Of a stretch of DNA of 8,448 nt, positions 5,522 to 8,448 are shown piece after piece (the first letter of the stretch is position 1; every line of letters begins with the position of its first letter). The stretch lies in NCBI GenBank assembly GCA_026983935.1, contig JALSTC010000682.1, positions 1 through 8,448 on the forward strand. The letters are read 5' to 3'. A program made the translations under genes and the position numbers. The notes under the pieces were generated by a model. The model was given only the letters and a program-made list of their open reading frames with translations, did no database searches and had not been told where the DNA came from. Origin of the DNA: Ardenticatenia bacterium (GTDB taxonomy: Bacteria > Chloroflexota > Anaerolineae > Aggregatilineales > Ch27).

Positions 5522-6555
5522 GTGCCAATATTGAGAACCCGAACCTGACGGCAGCGAAAAGCCGGGAAAGGCAGCAAACCTCGCAGGAGCGGTGGAAGCA
5601 GCGCCTCAGCGCGCTGGCTCCGCTGTGGACTCTGCTGGCACTGGCGCTTTTCTTCAGCCTGGCCTCTGACAGCTTTCTGCGGCCCGTCAATCTGAACAAT
5701 ATTCTGGCGCAGATCTCCACGCTGGCGATTCTGGGTACCGGCGTCACGTTTGTGCTGCTGACCGGCGAAATTGACCTGAGCATCGCGGCGGTCGTGACAC
5801 TGACCGGCGTGCTCTCCGCGCACCTTTACGCCAACCTGGAGCTGCCGGAACCCTGGCCGCTGCTGGCCGGGCTGGGGGTCGCCACGCTGCTGGGCCTGAT
5901 CAGCGGGGTTGCCACGACCAAATTCCGCATCCCCTCGTTCATGTCCACACTGGCCATGTCGCTGATTGCCTCCGGACTGGCGATTTTCATCAGCCGCGGG
6001 CGAATCGTGTTCGAGATTTCCGAACTCTCGACATTCCTGGGCAGCGGGCGCATCGGCGGGCAGGATGGAATCCGCGTGCTGGTCATTGTGGCTGCGCTGT
6101 CCCTGCTGGCCGGATTTCTGGTGCTGCGCTACACCCGCTTCGGGCGCTATGTCTACATGACCGGGGCCAATAAATCTGCCGCACGGCTGGCCGGGGTCAA
6201 TACCGACCTGATCATCATCATCGTACTGGGCATCGGCGGCTTCACCGCCGGGCTGGCCGGGATCGTCAACATGGGCCGTCTGGGCAGCGCCCAGCCGCAG
6301 CAGATTCAGAGCTTCCTGATTGATGCCATCGGCGCGGTCGTGCTGGGCGGCACGTCGCTGACCGGTGGGCGGGGCGGCATCCCGCAGACCGTGATCGGCC
6401 TGCTCATTTACGGCACGCTGCGCAATGGCCTGGACAATATCGCCAGTATTGACAGCTTCCTGAAGGAATTCATCACCGGTCTGGTGCTGCTGGTGGCGCT
6501 GATCGTGAACGTGGTGTTCTCCGGCAAAGCCGACCGGGACAGGACAAGCGGTTAG
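5518..6555 (+). CDS. Sugar ABC transporter permease (RbsC/XylH-like)
   Basis: A 345-residue polytopic membrane protein of the BPD_transp_2 family. The ATG overlaps the ATPase stop (ATGA) with GAGGA (5509-5513) just upstream. A hydrophilic, positively charged N-terminus (1-31) precedes about nine or ten hydrophobic segments: roughly 33-50, 63-82, 86-104, 114-132, 140-160, 185-204, 230-250, 265-280, 288-302 and 315-335. Family landmarks are LLTGEIDLSIAAVVTLTG (80-97), the cytoplasmic GRYVYMTGANKSAARLAGV (209-227), which should contact the ATPase, and GGTSLTGGRGGIPQTVIG (277-294). In CUT2 systems it homodimerises to form the channel; no second permease gene is present. Substrate is probably a pentose derivative, judged from the kinase and isomerase encoded downstream. 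Confidence 0.93.
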   Translation: MSANIENPNLTAAKSRERQQTSQERWKQRLSALAPLWTLLALALFFSLASDSFLRPVNLNNILAQISTLAILGTGVTFVLLTGEIDLSIAAVVTLTGVLSAHLYANLELPEPWPLLAGLGVATLLGLISGVATTKFRIPSFMSTLAMSLIASGLAIFISRGRIVFEISELSTFLGSGRIGGQDGIRVLVIVAALSLLAGFLVLRYTRFGRYVYMTGANKSAARLAGVNTDLIIIIVLGIGGFTAGLAGIVNMGRLGSAQPQQIQSFLIDAIGAVVLGGTSLTGGRGGIPQTVIGLLIYGTLRNGLDNIASIDSFLKEFITGLVLLVALIVNVVFSGKADRDRTSG

Positions 6556-6653
6556 CAGCCGCAGGTCCCCAGATTTGTGATCACACCGGCGTGGGCGTAT
6601 GACGGCCCGCAGGCACCCGGTGGCAACACTGTACGTGCTCAAGGAGAGACGTG
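6556..6653 (+). other. Spacer between permease and mtnK, with a small palindrome
   Basis: This gap of nearly 100 bases has no convincing promoter hexamers or T-tract terminator, so mtnK probably stays on the transporter transcript. It holds a 10-base palindrome TGTGATCACA (6576-6585). No RpiR-type TGAAAT-N3-ATTTCA site occurs here. AAGGAG at 6641-6646 serves mtnK. Confidence 0.4.
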
Positions 6654-7901
6654 ATGTTCAAAGAACTCCCCCCCAATTACCGACCGCTTGAGGAAAGCAC
6701 CGTCATTGACTACGTTCGTTCCCAGGCAGACAGGCTGAACGGCGTCTTCCGCACCGGTGAACCCCTGGAAGCGGTCGAAGTCGGCGATGGTAACCTCAAT
6801 CTGGTCTTCAAAATCTGGGCGCAGGATGACCCGGAGCGCACCGTCGTGATCAAACAGGCACTGCCCTACGTGCGGCTGGTCGGCGAAAGCTGGCCGATGC
6901 CTGCCGACCGTGCCCGCATCGAGGCCCAGGCGCTGGACGTGGAATATCGCTACTGTCCGCAGCACACACCGCGAGTCTATTACTTTGACCCGGAAATGTA
7001 CCTGATCGTCATGCAGAACCTGAATCACCACATTGTCATGCGCAAGGGGCTGATTCAGGGTATCAAGTACCCCCACTTCGCGGAGCACATCGGCGTTTTT
7101 CTGGCGAAGACGCTGGGCATGACCTCCGATCTGGTACTGGATTACCGGACGAAGAAAGAGGAAGTGGCCCGCTTTATCAATCCTGAGCTGTGCAAGATCA
7201 CGGAAGACCTGGTTTTCACCGAGCCATATCGCAAGACCGAGCGCAACGCCTACCATAAGGAGATCGAGCCGCAGGTGCTGGCTTTCCAGGCAGACGAGGC
7301 GCTGCATGTCGAAATGGCGAAGATGAAAGAAAAGTTCATGACCCACGCGCAGGCGCTCATCCACGGCGACCTGCACACCGGCAGTATCATGGTCAACGAG
7401 ACCGAGACGTTCGTCATTGACCCCGAATTTGCTTTCTACGGGCCGATGGGCTTCGACATTGGCGCGGTGATCGGCAACCTGTTCCTCAGCTACGCCTCAC
7501 ACGAAGTCCGCAGCCCCGACCCGGAGAAGCGGGCCGATTTCCGCAGGTACCTGACCGATACGGTGATTGACCTGTGGCATGTCTTCGAACGTGAATTCCA
7601 GGCTATCTGGGATCAGGTAGACCCCATGGATATGCCCAAAGGCTATCAGGAAGATTACATGCTGCGGGTACTGCATGATACGGCGGGCATGGGCGCGGCC
7701 AAGATGATGCGCCGCATCATCGGGCTGGCCGGCGTTGAGGACATTCGCGGCATCGAGGACGTGGAGGAGCGATCCATCGCAGCCAGCCTGGCGCTGAACA
7801 TCGGGCGGGCGCTGCTCCTGGAGCGTGAGCAGATGCGAACCATCGAGGACCTCGTGGAAGTCGCCACCGCCTGCAAGCCAACGTATCCCTGGACGGACTG
7901 A
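6654..7901 (+). CDS. mtnK: S-methyl-5-thioribose kinase
   Basis: Phosphorylates 5-methylthioribose at C1 with ATP, giving 5-methylthioribose 1-phosphate in the cytoplasm (methionine salvage). The protein is 415 residues, close to known MtnK (about 400), with an APH/choline-kinase-like fold. Visible landmarks (numbered from ATG 6654) are the nucleotide loop VGDGNLNLVFK (43-53), VVIKQALPYVR (64-74) with the ATP-contacting Lys, catalytic loop HGDLHTGS (237-244) with D239, and metal-binding DPEF (256-259). The segment after it, FYGPMGFDIGAVIGN, is very typical of MtnK. ATG 6654 is preferred over GTG 6651 because AAGGAG (6641-6646) is then 7 rather than 4 bases away. MtnK-like kinases also act on 5-deoxyribose, so the sugar could be either; the adjacent mtnA and transporter are compatible with both. 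Confidence 0.92.
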   Translation: MFKELPPNYRPLEESTVIDYVRSQADRLNGVFRTGEPLEAVEVGDGNLNLVFKIWAQDDPERTVVIKQALPYVRLVGESWPMPADRARIEAQALDVEYRYCPQHTPRVYYFDPEMYLIVMQNLNHHIVMRKGLIQGIKYPHFAEHIGVFLAKTLGMTSDLVLDYRTKKEEVARFINPELCKITEDLVFTEPYRKTERNAYHKEIEPQVLAFQADEALHVEMAKMKEKFMTHAQALIHGDLHTGSIMVNETETFVIDPEFAFYGPMGFDIGAVIGNLFLSYASHEVRSPDPEKRADFRRYLTDTVIDLWHVFEREFQAIWDQVDPMDMPKGYQEDYMLRVLHDTAGMGAAKMMRRIIGLAGVEDIRGIEDVEERSIAASLALNIGRALLLEREQMRTIEDLVEVATACKPTYPWTD

Positions 7902-7920
7902 AAGAGAGGGCGACAAAAGG

Positions 7921-8448
7921 ATGACTACTACCACTGAAGAGACGCGGACGATCTTCTGGGAAGATGGGCGGGTCTGCATGATCAACCAGCCTGCGCTGCC
8001 CCTGAAATTCGAGATCAAGTGCTACGACACCTACCAGGAAGTGGCCGACGCCATCCGGACGATGGTGATCCGGGGCGCGCCCGCCATTGGCGCGGCGGCG
8101 GGCTTTGGCATGGCGATTGCCGCGCAGAAGAGCAAGGCCACCACCGTTGATGCCCTGCGTGAAGAACTGCGCCAGGCCAGAGATGTGCTTTCCAAATCGC
8201 GCCCGACGGCGGTTAACCTCTTCTGGGCGCTGGATCGCATGATGCGGCTGGCGGAAGACCCGAAATGGGACTCGGTGGACGCACTGCGGGAGGCCCTGCT
8301 GGCCGAAGCACAGAAGATCGCGGATGAGGATATCGAGATCAACAAGCGCATGGGCGCTTATGGTGCTGAGCTTGTCCCGGACAAGGCGACGATCATCCAC
8401 CACTGCAACACCGGCAGCCTGGCAACGGTCGGCTGGGGCACGGCGCTG
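7921..8448 (+). CDS. mtnA: S-methyl-5-thioribose-1-phosphate isomerase, 3' end cut by window
   Basis: Converts 5-methylthioribose 1-phosphate to 5-methylthioribulose 1-phosphate, the step after MtnK. The first 176 residues are visible, about half of the usual 340-350. Family landmarks (eIF2B-like fold) are VIRGAPAIGAAAGFG (49-63), SRPTAVNLFWALDRM (93-107), and HHCNTGSLATVGWGTAL (160-176) with the catalytic cysteine C162; the catalytic aspartate lies beyond the edge. The frame stays open to the last base. The gene starts 19 bases after the mtnK stop; GAGAGGG (7904-7910) is 10 bases from the ATG. Its adjacency to mtnK is the classic salvage pairing. The pathway after this step (MtnB/D/C/W/X or an aldolase) is not visible. 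Confidence 0.95.
   Translation, partial: MTTTTEETRTIFWEDGRVCMINQPALPLKFEIKCYDTYQEVADAIRTMVIRGAPAIGAAAGFGMAIAAQKSKATTVDALREELRQARDVLSKSRPTAVNLFWALDRMMRLAEDPKWDSVDALREALLAEAQKIADEDIEINKRMGAYGAELVPDKATIIHHCNTGSLATVGWGTAL

Noticed and set aside
6576..6585. TGTGATCACA as a CRP/cAMP site
   Set aside because: CRP sites need a six-base spacer between TGTGA and TCACA; here there is none, and no promoter is seen beside it.
5380..6642. 420-codon open frame on the minus strand opposite the permease
   Set aside because: Its translation is Gln/His/Arg-rich with no recognisable domain, and it lies fully over the ATPase end and the well-supported permease. It is a codon-bias shadow.

Overview
The window reads as a bacterial chromosome segment that is moderately GC-rich in its genes, with AT-rich control regions. 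All recognisable genes lie on the + strand. Long-spacer solo regulators, a Tat-exported sugar-binding protein and a cyanobacterial/Chloroflexi-type transposase remnant would fit a Chloroflexota (Anaerolineae-like) bacterium. That placement is an inference with low to moderate confidence, because no ribosomal RNA or marker gene is present.

Left part (1-1257). The window opens inside a HAD-superfamily hydrolase whose first few codons are missing. A 62-base gap carries a good sigma-70-type promoter, and an inverted repeat (TTGTA-TG-TACAA) sits at its expected start of transcription. A MarR-family repressor gene follows.

Middle part (1258-1848). A second copy of the MarR operator-like sequence (14 bases identical, opposite orientation) lies just after marR. 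It is followed by an ideal ribosome binding site and a 117-codon reading frame that is only the C-terminal end of a DDE transposase. The gene that this MarR presumably controlled seems to have been overwritten by IS debris. Next comes an AT-rich control region with a promoter and two perfect TGAAAT-N3-ATTTCA inverted repeats, the second flush against the start codon of an RpiR-family regulator.

Right part (1849-8448). This is a probable single operon: rpiR-type regulator, Tat-exported sugar-binding protein, two-domain sugar ABC ATPase, RbsC-like permease, S-methyl-5-thioribose kinase (mtnK) and S-methyl-5-thioribose-1-phosphate isomerase (mtnA, cut by the right edge). The layout suggests import of a 5-substituted ribose (5-methylthioribose, or the related 5-deoxyribose), phosphorylation at C1, and isomerisation to the ribulose 1-phosphate. 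A regulator with a sugar-phosphate-binding SIS domain would sense an intermediate. Both kinase and isomerase are recognised from family motifs; the transporter substrate is inferred from context. Downstream genes that would tell full methionine salvage from an aldolase (DHAP) shunt lie beyond the window.

Post-transcriptional signals also appear. A perfect 12-bp stem without a T-tract sits between the binding-protein and ATPase genes. A small hairpin plus an orphan, perfect anti-Shine-Dalgarno match lies about 100 bases upstream of the binding-protein gene.
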